NCBI GenBank assembly: GCA_030430495.1 | Contig: JAUIKM010000031.1 | Coordinates: forward strand, 1-64,000 | Direction of reading: 5' to 3' | DNA: 64,000 bases | From: a bacterium | GTDB lineage: Bacteria; Bacteroidota; Ignavibacteria; Kapaibacteriales; UBA7675 | Part shown: positions 43,902-53,740 of the stretch, one piece after another | Numbering within the stretch: position 1 is the stretch's first letter | Layout: every line of letters starts with the position of its first letter | The notes under the pieces: model-generated | What the model was told of the DNA's origin: nothing | The model's input: the letters and a program-made list of their open reading frames with translations, nothing else | The model's database searches: none | Position numbers and translations under genes: made by a program

Positions 43902-46565
43902 TCAATGCATGATGTGCAGCAAACAGCTTTCAGTGCGTCCGTCGGGACGTCGCAGCAGCAGGAGGTACTGCCCCGAAGCGATGTCGGCCGTGCGCAGTTG
44001 CTCGCGGTGGCTGCCGGCAGATCGGTATTCGCGCAGAAACTCGCGCGTCAGGTCGCCGGTAAGAGAGCGCAGCTGCAACCGAACTTCACCGTCGATTTCC
44101 GTGTCGAACGCCACCTCGGTCCCGCTTGCGGCAGGATTTGCGCCGCTGACGGTCATAAGTGCGCCGGGAGACAGAATCACGATTCTGGTTGTGATGCAGC
44201 TGCCGTCGATCTCCAATCGTCCATTGCTGAACGTCGTATTGGACGCGCCGCAGCCCACCCATTCGAGATCGAGCAGTTCCACGTCGGTGGCGTGAACGGC
44301 ATCGGCCAGCAACAGAAAGTCAAGATTGAGCGGCAGGTCGGTGCGGAAACCGCGGATGCGCGCAGTTTCGTATTCGCCGGAGCGCTGCACGCTGACGAGT
44401 TCCAGGCCGGCGGGAGTCTGCAACAGTGCCGCGGGATATTGCAGATAGCGCAGACTGATTTCAAATTCGTCCGGCGTACAGCCCGGGTCGTTGTTGCCGC
44501 TCAGCGCCGCATCCAGCGTCAGTTGCACGGTTACGCCCGCGGCGCCGGCGGCGTCCGTCAGACTGAACTCGACCGCGGATTCGAGGAACTCCACCGTAAC
44601 CGGCTCCGAATTGAGCACGCAGCCGGCTTCCGTCGTCACCGAAACACTGTATTCTCCCGGTTCGCTGACAAGCAAAAATTGGCTGTTGCTGTTGCCGGGC
44701 GTCCAGGAATAGTCCGCAAATCCGTCGGGAGCGCTCAGCGTAGTCTGCGGGCGGCAGGTGCAGAGGCTCAGGTCGCCTTCTATCGCCAGGGGCGTGTCGC
44801 GTATTGTCAATTGCGCGTCGGTAAAATCAACGTCAAAATCGCAACTGTTGACGGCGGCCGATTCGAACTGTAATTGACCCGTTCGGGCGTCGCTCGCGGG
44901 GCAGACCGCAAAGTTGAGGCGGCCCGGAATATCGTTCTCCAGCGTCGCGGTAAAACGTATTTCCAGGCGGCCGCCGTTGACCTGTGTATTCATCACGGCC
45001 AGATCGTCCGCGCCGAGAAAGTCAACCAGATCGTCGTCAACGCTCACCGTAACATCGACAATGGGAGCGGCACAACCGGCGAGGGGAAAAGGGCCCTCGT
45101 ATTCAACGGGAACAGAAATATTCATTCCGACGTCGACCGTCTGATCCGGCATCCGGAGCTCGATTGCGGGCCTGTTCAGTTCAATTTCCACCGGCTCCGA
45201 ATCGTAACTGCAGCCGGCTTCGTCCACCGCGGTAACGTAGTAGCTGCCCGATTGCGCCACCTCAATACTTCTTTCTGTTTCGCCACCGGGATTCCAGCGA
45301 TACGACACAAAGCCGTCCGAAGCTGTGAGTTGCGCCGTTCCGAGACATGGGCACTCCTCCTGGACCACCTGAATAGTCAGTTCGGGCGATTCGCCGCCGT
45401 AGGGAACGGTGTGGTACTGCACCGGGTCGGTCATGCCGAAACCGCCGTCGAGCAGGCCGCCCAGGTTTAGCCGGCGCATCGGCGCGGCGGGCAGATCGGG
45501 GTCGTCAAAGACGATAATATTTTCCTGACCGGCGACGTAGACCTTGCCGTCCGGCCCCAGTTCGATACTGCCCGGCAGGCGGTCGTAGTCGTATTTGTGC
45601 TGCGTCAGGCCGTTGTCCAGCTCGACCTGATAAATGGTGTTGGCGGCGAAGTAAAAGTGCGTCAGGTAGAGTTTAGTGCCGTCGGGCGAGAACTCCAGGC
45701 CGCCGGGCGCTCGGAAGAGATCGAGGAATCCGTCGCGCGGGATCGTGATTTCCAGCTGGTTGGCGCGTTCCTGCGTGGTGGGTTCGTAGTCGAACACCAG
45801 CGCGCGGCCCGAGCCGTTGAACGCCATGCCGACTTTGCCTTCGTGGAATTCCAGTTCGCCGCGGCCGCTGAAGCTGGAAGGCTCGGCGTAGTTGAACAGG
45901 ATTTCGCGCTCGCGGAACCCGTCGGCGTCGAAAATGCGCGTCGTAAAAGCGTCGATTGCCATGTCGTATTGCAGCAGGAGGTAGCGGTCGTATATGTCGG
46001 TGCAGGGATTGCGCAGGGCGATGACTTCCATGCCTTCGGCCGGGCGATCGCCGTCTTGGCCGATCAGCACGTTGATGGCGCGCATGCCGCCCGTGCCGCC
46101 GTTCATATTCAGGTCGACGATCGAGTAGTAGCTGTGCGACTGGTCGATGCGGAAGGTTTCGTCGACGAAGTTTGTATGCAGGACGTAAAACACGCCGTCT
46201 TCACCCGGCACGGGGCAGATGATGCTTTCGACGGCCGACTGATGTGCCAGAATCTGGTCGGAGCCGGGAATCATGGTTCCGTCCGGCAGGAAAATGCCCC
46301 TGGTTTCGGATGTAATCGGGAGCGGGAGGGACAGCCAGAAAATCATGTTGCCGTCGGCGTCCTCGGCATGGGCCACGCATTCAAATCCCGAGCGGCCCAA
46401 TCCGCCGAATTGCGGCGTGCCGCTGCGGTAATCGACGATGATGGACTGGACCGCGCTGACGGCGAGTTGCTGCATGCGACTCTGCGCCGGAGCCCTGTGA
46501 TTTGCCGCGGAGAGGATGAAAAGCACACAAATCAGTGCGTGGACAAAAGACTGCTTGGCTCTCAA
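43902..46565 (-). CDS. T9SS-secreted protein with propeller and Ig-like regions
   Basis: 887 residues from a TTG at 46565, the only start that keeps the signal peptide (LICVLFILSAANHRAPAQ). The N-terminal half (to ~430) is propeller-like (GGLEFSPDGTKLYLTHF, LGPDGKVYVAGQ). Two Ig-like/SprB-type repeats follow, with the pattern LTASDGFVSYRWNPGG and LSAPDGFADYSWTPGN. Cysteine pairs (CPCLG, CTCRP) precede the repeats. The last ~80 residues are a T9SS sorting domain ending in HIMH. Function unknown; cell-surface or secreted location is expected. Divergent from the hybrid kinase gene across 263 bp. Confidence 0.8.
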   Translation of the reverse strand: MRAKQSFVHALICVLFILSAANHRAPAQSRMQQLAVSAVQSIIVDYRSGTPQFGGLGRSGFECVAHAEDADGNMIFWLSLPLPITSETRGIFLPDGTMIPGSDQILAHQSAVESIICPVPGEDGVFYVLHTNFVDETFRIDQSHSYYSIVDLNMNGGTGGMRAINVLIGQDGDRPAEGMEVIALRNPCTDIYDRYLLLQYDMAIDAFTTRIFDADGFREREILFNYAEPSSFSGRGELEFHEGKVGMAFNGSGRALVFDYEPTTQERANQLEITIPRDGFLDLFRAPGGLEFSPDGTKLYLTHFYFAANTIYQVELDNGLTQHKYDYDRLPGSIELGPDGKVYVAGQENIIVFDDPDLPAAPMRRLNLGGLLDGGFGMTDPVQYHTVPYGGESPELTIQVVQEECPCLGTAQLTASDGFVSYRWNPGGETERSIEVAQSGSYYVTAVDEAGCSYDSEPVEIELNRPAIELRMPDQTVDVGMNISVPVEYEGPFPLAGCAAPIVDVTVSVDDDLVDFLGADDLAVMNTQVNGGRLEIRFTATLENDIPGRLNFAVCPASDARTGQLQFESAAVNSCDFDVDFTDAQLTIRDTPLAIEGDLSLCTCRPQTTLSAPDGFADYSWTPGNSNSQFLLVSEPGEYSVSVTTEAGCVLNSEPVTVEFLESAVEFSLTDAAGAAGVTVQLTLDAALSGNNDPGCTPDEFEISLRYLQYPAALLQTPAGLELVSVQRSGEYETARIRGFRTDLPLNLDFLLLADAVHATDVELLDLEWVGCGASNTTFSNGRLEIDGSCITTRIVILSPGALMTVSGANPAASGTEVAFDTEIDGEVRLQLRSLTGDLTREFLREYRSAGSHREQLRTADIASGQYLLLLRRPDGRTESCLLHIMH

Positions 46566-46828
46566 TGTTACAATTCCGAAATGTTTGTAAATTGCCGGGG
46601 ACAGGCGCGGTTATCAGGACCCGTTCAATGTGATTTCCATGCTAAAGTAGCAAAGCCGCGAGACTTCACCAGATTCACTTCGCTCACGGTCGACAATAGC
46701 ATTGACAATCGATCCTGTTGTTTGCTGTCCGTTCACGTGCACGGCAACGTTCGGAGAAGGCGAAAGGACTTAATTGACGCCGGCGGCATGTCGTCAGAAA
46801 CAGACCGCCGAGCAGGGGCCCGGGGGCA
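46566..46828. other. Divergent promoter region
   Basis: 263 bp between a T9SS gene and the hybrid kinase. No known operator is seen. The GGGGG just before the kinase ATG serves as Shine-Dalgarno. Confidence 0.4.
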
Positions 46829-49800
46829 ATGAGCGACTACAACAATGTTGAAATAGGGCACAGACTACTGCGTGATCAGGTGAGGCGCCACCTGGCATCC
46901 AGTGATGTTACCGACCCCGGCATCGCCGCACTGCTGCACGAAGTCGAGGCGACCTATCGCTATCTGGAACGCCGCAGAAAATCGCACATCTTTAAGGCAG
47001 AAGAGACGGCAAGCGCCACAGAGTCGCAGGGCATCGCCTACCGCGCGCTGATACATGACAAACGCATCTTCAATTCCTATTCCTCCGCGCTCGACATTCT
47101 GCTTGCCGGCACCAAATCATCCAGCGAATTCGACGAAGATTTTTCCATCGACGATTTTATTCATCCGGAGGACGCGCTCGACGTGCGCGTCGCCATTCGC
47201 GACGCCCTTGCCGGTCGCGGCGAGTTTGCCCTGGAGTACCGTCTGATCGGTCGCGGCGGTCTGAATATCTACGTGCGCGATGAGGCAACTGTCAGCAGCA
47301 AAGATGGCGACCTTGTCGTCAGCGGCGTCATTACCGATCTGACGGAGCAGGCGCTGGCGGCCGAAATGAAAGCCGCGTCCGAAAGTCTGCTGGCGCGACT
47401 GAAAGCGCGGGACGTCCGGCTGACGTTTCTGGCGGACGTCGACCAGTACGGTCAGGCGGTGCTGGCCAGGGGAGACCGCGGATTTGACCGCAGTTTCAAC
47501 GTCAACAGCGCCAACCAGCGGGGGCAATCGCTGGAACGACTGGGTCGTAACTCGCGTCGGCGGCCGCTCGACAGAGTGGCGGAGGAGTGCGAGACATGCA
47601 TTGAAACGCGCGCCACGGTGGAAACGACGCTCGAATTAAGCGGGCCGTCGGGCAACGAGGAAATCCGTTTGATCCTGGAGCCGCAGCTCGGCTCGCTCGG
47701 CTCCGTCGTCCGCATTTCCGGTCTGGCGGTGAACGCGGGCAACGCGGCACGACGCACGGCCACCTCATATGACGAGCTGCGCATTCTGCGAATGGCGCTG
47801 GAAGGCAGCGGCGACGGCGTGTGGGATTGGAATGTCGATACCGGACAGTTGAGTCTTTCGCAGACATGGCTGAACAATCTTGGATATGCGCCGGGCAATG
47901 CGCCCGACTCCGTGAATCAGTGGCTGCGCATGGTGCACCGCGAAGACGTCGGCGCCGTGATGCAATCGGTGCGGCTTGCCGGCGCGGGCATCAGCGACCG
48001 CATTACGATGGAATATCGCTTGCGGCGCGCCGACGACAACTACGCCTGGCTGCTGACGCGCGGGCGGGTGGTTGAGCGCCATGCCGATGGCTTGCCGCGT
48101 CGGATCATCGGAATTCACGCGATCATCACGCGGCAGCGCGAGGCGGAAGAACGCGTGCGCAAGGCCGAGGCGAAAGGCCGCGCCATTATAGCCGCACTGC
48201 CGGATCTGATTTTCCATCTGGACGGCGAGGGCGTGGTGATCGATTTCCACGCGTCGCTCGAACCGCCGGCTTTGTTGCAGCCGACGAGTTATTTCGGAGC
48301 AAAACTCAGCAGCATCATGCCGGCTGAGAGCGCGGCAGAGTTTGAACAAAAACTTGCCCTGGCGAGCGAGACCAACGAACTTCAGGTAATGGAGTTTTGT
48401 CTGGACGGCAAGGGCGACGGCAAGCTGATATTTGAGGCGCGCGTGCGCCTGACCACGCTGCACGAGTTTCTTGTCATCGTGCGCGATATTACGGAATCGC
48501 GGCGGGTTCAGGAGAATCTGGAGCGCAGCCAGTCGCAGTTGCTTGAAGCGCATCGACTGGCGCGAATCGGCTCGTGGACTTTCGATGCCGGCAGGGTCGG
48601 GATCGTCTGGTCGGAAACGCTGTTCGAAATTTTCGGAGTTGCTTCCGACTCCGGTCCGATGACCTCGGAGCGCTACAACCAGCTCATTCACCCGGAAGAC
48701 CGCGATTGGCTGCGGGAAACGCTCTCGATGGCGGCGGCGACGGGATCGGCGTATGAGGTGGAGCACCGCATCATTCGTCCCGATGGAATGATTCGCACGA
48801 TTGAAGCGCGCGGCAAAGCTGTGCTCAATGCGGAGAATCAGATCGTGCGCATGCAAGGCACGGCGCAGGACATCACCGAGCAGAAAATGGCGGAGCAGGA
48901 ATTGCGCCAGGCAAAAGAAGAAGCCGAGCGCGCCAGCCGCGTCAAATCCGAGTTTTTCGCCACGATGAGCCACGAAATCCGCACGCCAATGAACGGCGTC
49001 GTCGGATCGGCCGAGCTGCTGGCGCAAACGCGGCTGAGCCCGGAACAGCGCGAGTACGTCTCCACGGTCCAGGCCAGCAGCCGGTCCCTGCAAGCTCTGA
49101 TTGAAGATATTCTGGATTTTTCCAAGATAGAATCCGGCAAACTCGTGCTGGAACAGGCCGAGGTGGACCTTGTCCTGTTGATTGACGATGCGCTCAACGT
49201 GCTGGCGCCGGCCGCTTTTGAAAAAGAGCTGGAGCTGGTGTTTACCCACGGTGACAAGTTTCCCGACGTGGTCATCGGCGATCCGACGCGTCTGCGTCAG
49301 CTGATGATGAACCTGCTGTCGAACGCCGTCAAGTTCACGCTGGAAGGGCATGTTCACATTCATCTGAACTGTGAGCCTTGCGGCGAAGACAAGCTGCGTT
49401 TAACATGTGAGGTTTACGATACGGGCATCGGCATTCCGGAAGCCGACCGCGGCGGTTTGTTTAAAGCCTTTCAACAGGTTGATTCCTCGATGACGCGGCG
49501 TTTCGGCGGTGCGGGTCTGGGGCTTGCCATCTGCAATCGCCTGGTGCAATTGATGAAAGGCGAAATCGGCATGCGCCCCAATGACGACGGCGGCTCCGTT
49601 TTCTGGTTTGTCGTTGAGCTGAAAGCGGCTATGGGCGCGGCTGCGCAGCAAGCACTGCCGCCGCTGAAAAAGGCGAATGCCGTCCTGATGGACTGTCATC
49701 AGTTCAGTCGTAAAACCACCAGCGAAGTTTTAAAGCAAATGGGAATCAGTGTGCGCGCTTTTGATTCGGCTGCGCAGTTAAACACCATTCTCAAAAGCGG

Positions 49801-50455
49801 CGCCCCGCTGGACCTGTTGATCTTCAGTTGCGCCTTTGAGCGCAGCAATCTCCTGATGGTTCTGCGCAAAATGCGCAGCGACAAAAGACGATTTAAGATC
49901 CTGCTCCTGATTTACGGGCACACGCTCAAGACATTCGGCCGCGAGGATCAGGATCTCTACGATGCAATCATTATCAAGCCGCTGCGCCTGCGGCGGCTGC
50001 AGGAAGAAGTGCATCGTCTGCTGATAGATGAAAAAAGCGTGAAAACGCCGCCGGTTGCAGCGCAGGGGTCGCTGGACCGGAACCTGAGGGTTCTCGTGGT
50101 CGACGACAGCGCCGTCAACCGCAAGATTATCATGGCGATGTTGCAGAAGCTCGGTCTGAAACCCGCGGCAGTGTGCAGTGGGTTTGAGGCGCTTGATCAC
50201 CTGGGCGAACACTCCGTCGACATTGTCTTTATGGATGTTCAGATGCCCGGGATGGACGGCATGGAGACGACCAGAAAAATTCTGGAGCAGATTGAGGATC
50301 AATCCGAAGCGCCGCGCATTATCGCAATGACGGCCAACACCTCCGAGGAAGATCGACAGCACTGCTTTGAGGTCGGAATGGTCGATTTTATCTCAAAACC
50401 GGTACGCCCGCCGGCTATCCGAAATGCGCTGCAAAGCTGGGGGCACAGCTCCTGA
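46829..50455 (+). CDS. Multi-PAS hybrid sensor histidine kinase
   Basis: 1208 residues with no membrane segment, so cytoplasmic. The N-terminal ~700 residues hold about four PAS-like domains, several with PAC-type ends ([35 protein letters not shown]). HisKA has His715 in [15 protein letters not shown]. The ATPase domain has [10 protein letters not shown] and [10 protein letters not shown] degenerate receiver (about 945-1070) has Ser in place of the phospho-Asp (LLIFSCAF). The final receiver is intact, with Asp1136 in VFMDVQMPG. Autophosphorylation then intramolecular transfer to Asp1136 is expected. No separate regulator gene is near. The ECF sigma gene follows 160 bp later. Confidence 0.94.
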   Translation: MSDYNNVEIGHRLLRDQVRRHLASSDVTDPGIAALLHEVEATYRYLERRRKSHIFKAEETASATESQGIAYRALIHDKRIFNSYSSALDILLAGTKSSSEFDEDFSIDDFIHPEDALDVRVAIRDALAGRGEFALEYRLIGRGGLNIYVRDEATVSSKDGDLVVSGVITDLTEQALAAEMKAASESLLARLKARDVRLTFLADVDQYGQAVLARGDRGFDRSFNVNSANQRGQSLERLGRNSRRRPLDRVAEECETCIETRATVETTLELSGPSGNEEIRLILEPQLGSLGSVVRISGLAVNAGNAARRTATSYDELRILRMALEGSGDGVWDWNVDTGQLSLSQTWLNNLGYAPGNAPDSVNQWLRMVHREDVGAVMQSVRLAGAGISDRITMEYRLRRADDNYAWLLTRGRVVERHADGLPRRIIGIHAIITRQREAEERVRKAEAKGRAIIAALPDLIFHLDGEGVVIDFHASLEPPALLQPTSYFGAKLSSIMPAESAAEFEQKLALASETNELQVMEFCLDGKGDGKLIFEARVRLTTLHEFLVIVRDITESRRVQENLERSQSQLLEAHRLARIGSWTFDAGRVGIVWSETLFEIFGVASDSGPMTSERYNQLIHPEDRDWLRETLSMAAATGSAYEVEHRIIRPDGMIRTIEARGKAVLNAENQIVRMQGTAQDITEQKMAEQELRQAKEEAERASRVKSEFFATMSHEIRTPMNGVVGSAELLAQTRLSPEQREYVSTVQASSRSLQALIEDILDFSKIESGKLVLEQAEVDLVLLIDDALNVLAPAAFEKELELVFTHGDKFPDVVIGDPTRLRQLMMNLLSNAVKFTLEGHVHIHLNCEPCGEDKLRLTCEVYDTGIGIPEADRGGLFKAFQQVDSSMTRRFGGAGLGLAICNRLVQLMKGEIGMRPNDDGGSVFWFVVELKAAMGAAAQQALPPLKKANAVLMDCHQFSRKTTSEVLKQMGISVRAFDSAAQLNTILKSGAPLDLLIFSCAFERSNLLMVLRKMRSDKRRFKILLLIYGHTLKTFGREDQDLYDAIIIKPLRLRRLQEEVHRLLIDEKSVKTPPVAAQGSLDRNLRVLVVDDSAVNRKIIMAMLQKLGLKPAAVCSGFEALDHLGEHSVDIVFMDVQMPGMDGMETTRKILEQIEDQSEAPRIIAMTANTSEEDRQHCFEVGMVDFISKPVRPPAIRNALQSWGHSS

Positions 50456-50479
50456 GACTCGAACAACTGCTCACCCGTC

Positions 50480-50503
50480 GACAAACAAAAGCGGATTTAA
50501 AGG
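50480..50503. repeat. Short repeat shared with 61560-61584
   Basis: The word gacaaacaaaagcggattta recurs at 61560 with one change. It starts with the gacaaacaaaa core of the larger dispersed elements. Both copies lie in short gaps just before or after regulatory genes. Confidence 0.6.
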
Positions 50504-50615
50504 GAGCGCAACATGCGCGATGTGACAAACCGGGGAGCTGCCGGTCTCTGTCACAAGTCGCAGGCGTGTATGGCGTCCGGCGGCAATCAAAATACGGGGT
50601 GAGCGGCGACGGCGA

Positions 50616-51179
50616 ATGAAGAAAGACTTCAAAATACTGACGGACAACGAGCTCTTCATCGAACTTGGCGGCGAACGCGCCACGGCCCTGGTGGCCTTTG
50701 AAGAGCTGTATTCGCGCCACTCCCGTCGAATTTTCACCTATATCCTGCGCATCCTCGGCGATGAATTCCAGGCCGAAGACGTCTACCAGGAAACATTTGC
50801 CCGTCTGTATTCCAGCGCCCGCGAAAAGCGCACCGTCCACAACGTCACATCCTACCTGTTCCGCATTGCGCGCAATCTGTGCCTGAATGAAAAGCGAAAA
50901 AAAGATAATCAGAACGTCACGTTCGAAGAGTTTCGCTTTGCCGTTCGCGACGAGAACTACGAGTCGACGGAGCTGCTGCGCCTGGTGAACATGGCCCTGG
51001 AGATGTTGCAGGAGGAATACCGCGAGGCTTTTGTGCTGCGCGAACACGTCGGCCTGTCGTACAATGAAATTGCCGAGGTCGTCGGAACGACGATGCCGGT
51101 TATCCGCACGCGCATTTACCGCGCCAAACAGAAAATCAGAGCGATCCTTGCGCCATATGTCGAGGATCTCCAAAAATGA
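50616..51179 (+). CDS. ECF-type RNA polymerase sigma factor
   Basis: 187 residues. Region 2 is FEELYSRHSRRIFTYI with EDVYQETFARLY, and region 4 is REAFVLREHVGLSYNEIAEVVG with VIRTRIYRAKQKIR. There is no region 1 or 3, as in ECF sigma factors. It would direct RNA polymerase to a small stress or envelope regulon. The next gene, 32 bp downstream on the same strand, begins with an anti-sigma-like domain, the standard arrangement. The ATG lies in a GC-rich leader with gagcggcgacggcga ahead of it and no strong Shine-Dalgarno. Confidence 0.95.
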   Translation: MKKDFKILTDNELFIELGGERATALVAFEELYSRHSRRIFTYILRILGDEFQAEDVYQETFARLYSSAREKRTVHNVTSYLFRIARNLCLNEKRKKDNQNVTFEEFRFAVRDENYESTELLRLVNMALEMLQEEYREAFVLREHVGLSYNEIAEVVGTTMPVIRTRIYRAKQKIRAILAPYVEDLQK

Positions 51180-51211
51180 GTTCAAAAGAACAATGACATA
51201 CATTGAATATC

Positions 51212-52525
51212 ATGGATAACTTCAATTCATACTCCAGTTCCGAGCAATTGACGGCGCTCCTCGACGGTGAACTGAACGGGGCCGACGCCGGCACGCTGTT
51301 TCTGGAGATGGCCAACAACCCGGAGTTGCAGACCGAGCTGATTCATCAGGTTAGTCTGCGCAATTCGATCCAGAACGGATTGGTGGAACCGCCGGCGTAT
51401 CTGAAAGCCGGTATTATCGAGTCGATCGGTTTGGCCGAGACTGCGGGCGTCGCAAGCGCTTCGGTCGGTCTGATGGCGGGAATCAAACAACTGGCGGCTT
51501 CCAAAGCCGCAGCCATGCTGGGTTCGGCTCTGCTGGCCACGCTGCTGACCTCCGCGCTGTTTATGATCAATTCGGATATGGACAATGGCGGCCTGGCTAT
51601 GGGCACGAAGGTTGAAGAACAGGCCGTCGGTCAGGAAATTGCACTCGCAGCGCATGCCGCCGGCGAATCGCTCGACCTGGCTTCCGCGCTGGCACTGGAC
51701 GATATCCTGAAAATCAGCAAAGCTTATGCGGGCGACCGCAACAGCAACGCTTCGGCCGGTCGGAATTACGACGGGGGCAGCTTTGCCGCAAACGCAGGCG
51801 GCGGAGCGGGAGCTTTCGCAGGTCAGGAACGCGCGCACAGCCACACACATCCGCTCGACAGCGACCCGCTGCACGGCACGGCTTCGATCAGCGATCTGAT
51901 CGTTCGCGCGCTGGCCAAGCAACCCAGGGAACCGGCGGCTTTCCGCTCGATCGTGGTCGGCGACGTCAGCTACAGCAGCAACGTCACGGGCATGGGGCAG
52001 AACGCCAAGAACATCCTGAGTTTCTTTGAGCCGACGGACACGGGCCTCGAAGTGCAGCTGCGCGGATTCTCCGGTCACTACTTCACTGAAATTGACGTCC
52101 CGGCCAAGAGCGACCCCGTGCTCAACAACCTGAGCATGGCCGTGCTCGCGCCGATCGATGAACACTGGTCCGTGGGCCTGGAGGCGGGTCAGGAGACCTT
52201 CAATCAGAGCTACACGGAAAACAGCGAACTTGAGATTCTGCTGCACGAGCAGAAATACATCGGCGGATGGATCGCGGCAGCCCTGCAATACCGCACGGCG
52301 CCGGTAGAGTCGCTCAAGGACCTGCGATTCTTTGTGCGCGCCGCCGGCGGCGGAACCGAGCAGGGACCGATCGGTCGCATGCTGCTGGGTACGGAATACG
52401 CTCTGGGCGATCGCGTCTCAATGATTGGCGGCGTTGAAGGTTCGACGATGATGTACCGTTTCCAAAACGAAAGTCACTTCTCCAGTAAACTGGCTCTGAC
52501 CTATGGTCTGGCGTTTAAACTCTGA
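51212..52525 (+). CDS. Anti-sigma-like protein with a C-terminal outer-membrane beta-barrel-like domain
   Basis: 437 residues from ATG 51212. The first ~60 residues (SSEQLTALLDGEL, MANNPELQTELIHQVSL) look like the cytoplasmic part of an FCB-type anti-sigma factor without the zinc motif. A membrane helix follows (about 100-119, LGSALLATLLTSALFMI). A Gly/Ala/Ser-rich linker (about 125-275) leads to ~160 residues of alternating beta strands (SMAVLAPIDEHWSVGLEAG; MLLGTEYALGDRVSMIGGVEG) ending in LALTYGLAFKL, like the last strand of a small porin-like barrel. It follows the ECF sigma gene. A trans-envelope sensor is my inference; the barrel call is by pattern only. Confidence 0.7.
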   Translation: MDNFNSYSSSEQLTALLDGELNGADAGTLFLEMANNPELQTELIHQVSLRNSIQNGLVEPPAYLKAGIIESIGLAETAGVASASVGLMAGIKQLAASKAAAMLGSALLATLLTSALFMINSDMDNGGLAMGTKVEEQAVGQEIALAAHAAGESLDLASALALDDILKISKAYAGDRNSNASAGRNYDGGSFAANAGGGAGAFAGQERAHSHTHPLDSDPLHGTASISDLIVRALAKQPREPAAFRSIVVGDVSYSSNVTGMGQNAKNILSFFEPTDTGLEVQLRGFSGHYFTEIDVPAKSDPVLNNLSMAVLAPIDEHWSVGLEAGQETFNQSYTENSELEILLHEQKYIGGWIAAALQYRTAPVESLKDLRFFVRAAGGGTEQGPIGRMLLGTEYALGDRVSMIGGVEGSTMMYRFQNESHFSSKLALTYGLAFKL

Positions 52526-52574
52526 CAACAGCGACGCCGGCGTTGACACAAATGTTAAACGGCCGGCGTCTTTG

Positions 52575-53315
52575 ATGTGGTTCTTTCTGCCGCTGCTTTT
52601 GCTCTTTGCGGCGGCGACCTCCTGCGAATCACCGATGGATGTTGACGCGAATCGCACGACGCGTTCGCTTGACGACCAGAACGACAACACCGACCAGATT
52701 GAATTTGACCGATCCGTTTTATCGTTCGACTTCACGGAGCGCCATTCCAAGCGGCGTTCTTCCCTGACGATGCGCAACACGGGAATCGAACCGGTGATGA
52801 TTCACACACTGGAAATCGACTCCAACGTGTTTAAGATCGACCTCACGACTCTGCCCGAATTTCCTTTTGAACTTGCGCCCAAAGGGCACCCGGCTTCGAT
52901 CAAGACATTTGATGTACTGTTCAGTCCGATCGAATTCGGCGACTACCTCGGCAACCTGCGCGTTAACAAAAAAGAGGCCGTCAAAGTCGTGGTCAACGGC
53001 ATTTCCCCGCAGGTATCCATTAAGGACCTGACCTTCGGGACGGTCGACGGCATTGAAGTTCAAAGCTCTTTTATCCAGAATCACGGCGAAACCGACATCG
53101 TGATTTCTGACGCAATCGTCGCTTTTCCGATCGGCATTTTCACTCCCTCCGGTTTGCCGGAATTTCCGCTGCGCCTCAAGGGCGGACTCTCGGCGTCTTT
53201 TCAGGTCAGATTTGAACCGCAATCCGCCAATCTTGTCAAGGGCCGCATCGAATTTTTGATTGACGGCGCCGACTACGTCGACAATGTCTGTGAACTCAAC
53301 GGCCGCGGCCGCTGA
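52575..53315 (+). CDS. Lipoprotein with ASH-like (Ig-like) domains
   Basis: 246 residues from the ATG at 52575. An alternative ATG at 52503 overlaps the preceding gene and would give 270 residues with a long N-region. The signal peptide WFFLPLLLLFAAATSC has a lipobox with Cys17. The mature part has a short acidic linker, then two beta-sandwich units of the ASPM/SPD-2/Hydin kind seen in choice-of-anchor proteins: SLTMRNTGIEPVMI with FDVLFSPIEFGDYLGNLRV, and SSFIQNHGETDIVI with FQVRFEPQSANLVKGRIEF. It is probably the third gene of the sigma/anti-sigma unit and might be a periplasmic or surface partner. Confidence 0.75.
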   Translation: MWFFLPLLLLFAAATSCESPMDVDANRTTRSLDDQNDNTDQIEFDRSVLSFDFTERHSKRRSSLTMRNTGIEPVMIHTLEIDSNVFKIDLTTLPEFPFELAPKGHPASIKTFDVLFSPIEFGDYLGNLRVNKKEAVKVVVNGISPQVSIKDLTFGTVDGIEVQSSFIQNHGETDIVISDAIVAFPIGIFTPSGLPEFPLRLKGGLSASFQVRFEPQSANLVKGRIEFLIDGADYVDNVCELNGRGR

Positions 53316-53433
53316 GCTCGATTTGGATCGTCGATGGGAGCTGATCGGTTGACTTTTTAGCTTCCTCTAGTCACATCGTTGTTAACGTGACATTGCCTTT
53401 GTCGCCGACCGGGTTCCTGACCAATACCAAATC

Positions 53434-53719
53434 CATTTTTGTTTGCCACCGAGTTTGAAGTCTCAGGTCACCAAGCAGTCTCAAATCTCTCGGCTGAAAG
53501 CAAGAACGCCAGGTGTTAAGTTCGGTGTCAGGCATACTCCTGCGTGGAGTATTCTGCTTATTCACATTTAGAATCACAATCAATATTGACAGCCTGAACC
53601 TCCGGATTGTAGCCCGACGGCAATCAGTGAAAACTCGACGTTCAACAACTGATTGCCAGGTTCTCAATGACAAACAAAAGAGAAAAACAAGCCGCCGAGT
53701 TTAGCGAGGAGGCGAAGTG
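53434..53719. repeat. Degenerate dispersed element after the lipoprotein gene
   Basis: The right arm (53669-53719) reads gacaaacaaaagagaaaaac then aagccgcc. The left side has ttttgtttgcc followed by accgagtttgaag. The latter closely matches sequence next to the meaB relic (17262-17280). The rest of the 53316-53740 gap shows no gene. Confidence 0.5.
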
Positions 53720-53740
53720 TCTGCCCGGCAAAGTGTGAAG

